Positions 6,301 through 6,944 of a DNA stretch of 6,944 nucleotides are shown here, piece after piece; the stretch's first letter is position 1, and the number at the start of each line of letters is the position of its first letter. The DNA is from an uncultured Clostridia bacterium (GTDB lineage: Bacteria; Bacillota; Clostridia; Lachnospirales; Lachnospiraceae), in the NCBI GenBank assembly GCA_946614685.1, contig CAMOHF010000054.1, positions 1 through 6,944 of the forward strand, in the 5' to 3' direction. The translations under genes were made by a program, and so were the position numbers. The notes under the pieces were generated by a model. The model worked only from the letters and a program-made list of their open reading frames with translations, did not search any database and was not told the origin of the DNA.

Positions 6301-6944
6301 CACCAATTCGCGTCCGACCTTCTTCTCGTCGAAGATCTGATCCAGTTCGCGACGGATCACATCACCGGTTACTAAGTAAGACGGATCAAGCAGCATCTCG
6401 CCATAGTATTCCATCAGGCCGGTCCCGATAGCTGCACTGGAGCCTTCATCAAGTTTCTTCGTCAAGGGATGTTTTTTTATATACTCCTCCGCGATGAAGT
6501 AGAAGTTCTTTACATTTGCGAAAGCATTGTAGGCCAACATCAACTGGTTCTCAAGGGCATCTTTTTTCATCCTCAACACGTGAAATGACATACGTACCAG
6601 TGTCTCGTTATAGATACTGTTTAACGCACCGTTCTTCGGAAGATTTTTCTTCTCCGTTGCAATAAATGTATCAAGAACCTCTTTTGCTTTTTCAGGCATC
6701 TTCTCGATTCTTGCAGCATACTCTTGGTCGGCTGTTGCCTTTCCTTCCAAGTCGCCATTGATTCTCCGCATGTTCTCTATCTCTTGATGCATCTCAGCGA
6801 AAGCAAGTCTGCCTCGCTTCTTGGCATTTAAGAAGCCGACCAGGTTTTCTTCCATGGTAACACGCTGGGACTTTTGTACCTCATCGGCCGCCTCGTCTTT
6901 TTCATTCTCGGCAAACCACTCACGAGCGCGCGTCATGACCATAT
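3334..6944 (-). CDS. Very large unrecognised protein with C-terminal glycine-zipper hydrophobic pair; 5' end cut
   Basis: An open frame of at least 1202 residues reaches the right edge. The first ATG in view (6942) has only two bases before it, so no ribosome site can be judged and the true start may lie outside. I do not recognise the family. Residues 1-930 are mostly charged and helical, with coiled-coil-like stretches around 380-530 and 716-835 and no Walker, protease or nuclease motif I can identify. Near the C-terminus are two Gly/Ala-rich hydrophobic segments, about 941-966 (G945, G949, G953, G960 and G963 spaced as a glycine zipper) and 1031-1070. They are separated by a strongly basic helix-like stretch (971-1029), and a soluble tail of about 130 residues follows. 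This resembles a membrane-inserting hairpin. A scaffold or membrane-active role is inference. The stop overlaps the start of the two-pass membrane protein, suggesting a joint function. Confidence 0.85.
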   Translation of the reverse strand, partial: MVMTRAREWFAENEKDEAADEVQKSQRVTMEENLVGFLNAKKRGRLAFAEMHQEIENMRRINGDLEGKATADQEYAARIEKMPEKAKEVLDTFIATEKKNLPKNGALNSIYNETLVRMSFHVLRMKKDALENQLMLAYNAFANVKNFYFIAEEYIKKHPLTKKLDEGSSAAIGTGLMEYYGEMLLDPSYLVTGDVIRRELDQIFDEKKVGRELVNLLQHESGGIYSVGSDGYDYSSSPLSSVTKENFEKKLAEGAGESHLLKTQFEEYGKLDEETKLLAAHLLVRESEIEVPGAAFIRAYRGEEKITGDRSKLILSYLKGERLLAVDYGQALRSMTVGGALSGESLQAAISLASDIHKMREEDGLAVDKKTYATLLDETHNEVSETVKKEEDLIAAAEEAAKVYDSLKPDIKRRKDRPNSDKLWNYYCALRVFKSEIVSYAGVHDAIIRRMQDEETKLRTAEQDEDKKKEITEAYRVKRLRYSRLKGVYDNFLKLEDYATLLRNKQELEEGKLSEREKTERLQVTRERMGAIEFHFKTDLGLNSPVQEEAREEFAAFLDQQAYRVDGFKTKSTIKRYDKDEEVFPEEVRKAVYAIDRWVAKNGNSFAKGNSESTFASEILGHPMRERLFAYYMVENKRLEHPTGTDMSMCVNGYVPNLEKFKDAVEVPFYKLHWHIVAAIKDTETVRDSDILSGVLANYGSINLDMIESAIRLLDDDELEVSKQLENLKDALKTDYSDVIAHHPKDKELKQYLLAKQDRQEKLKSLMAEVEKLRSLAQIAEDAIINKAGKTEDAQRQALVVQSHFTMLLAADKELLKYEERAAKDPTLAENLRNEIGRRLPVTPEEEESDAQKRASRAETIDSITGYLKTADGLLFKSGIFTTPAGVTALSKVVMTCFMVNDDDPQTVNEKMNAAMTVLDTLSDAAEPVAEMIQTIVGSSSEVFGTVAGAVAGAATAVSGAIGATQAQMNKNTVEEGSKKAAKKAKEMQKAAEKEGRAKVIRARRELSRATHHVARMQTNKYVSRRNQQAISATGGAVAMSTALIPGIDVFGAIAGGICTAAGLIHGFYASGANKEDVFDTFLGMDQLYTKYKELNGKMKYEETSESDAKKLIRSMMLRKFHFSSMDQFFADLAKKYAQILYNQIFFKEDGRQVLASDTEEIAARAGFVALFPEKQFTWPTDDKTAPVPCVDELADDLMKVS

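Overview
The window looks like chromosomal DNA of a Gram-positive Clostridia-type bacterium, most likely a Lachnospiraceae relative. This is inferred from the purine-rich Shine-Dalgarno sites, the moderate GC of the long operon, a Thr/Thr/Glu/Ala linker after a single membrane anchor (a style common in that group), and mntP. No 16S rRNA or other taxonomic marker is present, so the placement is tentative. All supported genes lie on the minus strand.

Right to left in transcription order, positions 6944 to 857 hold one compact four-gene operon. A very large protein, open at the window edge, is followed by a two-pass membrane protein whose start overlaps the preceding stop. Next comes a single-pass surface protein with a Thr/Glu linker, and last the manganese exporter gene mntP. 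I do not recognise the first three as named families. Their overlapping starts and stops suggest that their products work together at the membrane. mntP ends in a strong hairpin plus U-run terminator.

Positions 306 to 856 contain no convincing gene but are highly structured. From 589 to 849 there is a tandem array of five inverted-repeat units, period about 54 bases. Each is a minus-strand hairpin with a conserved stem core (ACGGAC/GTCCGT) and a non-conserved 19-23 base loop, joined by linkers of 10-12 bases. The first hairpin is also the mntP terminator. In four of the five hairpins the stem includes one G-U pair that exists only in minus-strand RNA, which argues that the structure acts as RNA. 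This array is the most unusual signal in the window.

Further left, a good sigma-A type promoter (490-518) leads to a terminator-like hairpin with a U-run (362-387) and a UUCG-capped hairpin (341-358). After these comes the start of an AT-richer gene, cut by the left edge after 101 codons. Its last visible residues (LYRC, then R or S) resemble the entry to a RES domain (NAD-degrading toxin/defence family). The left part (array, leader and candidate RES gene) therefore looks like an accessory module abutting the operon.
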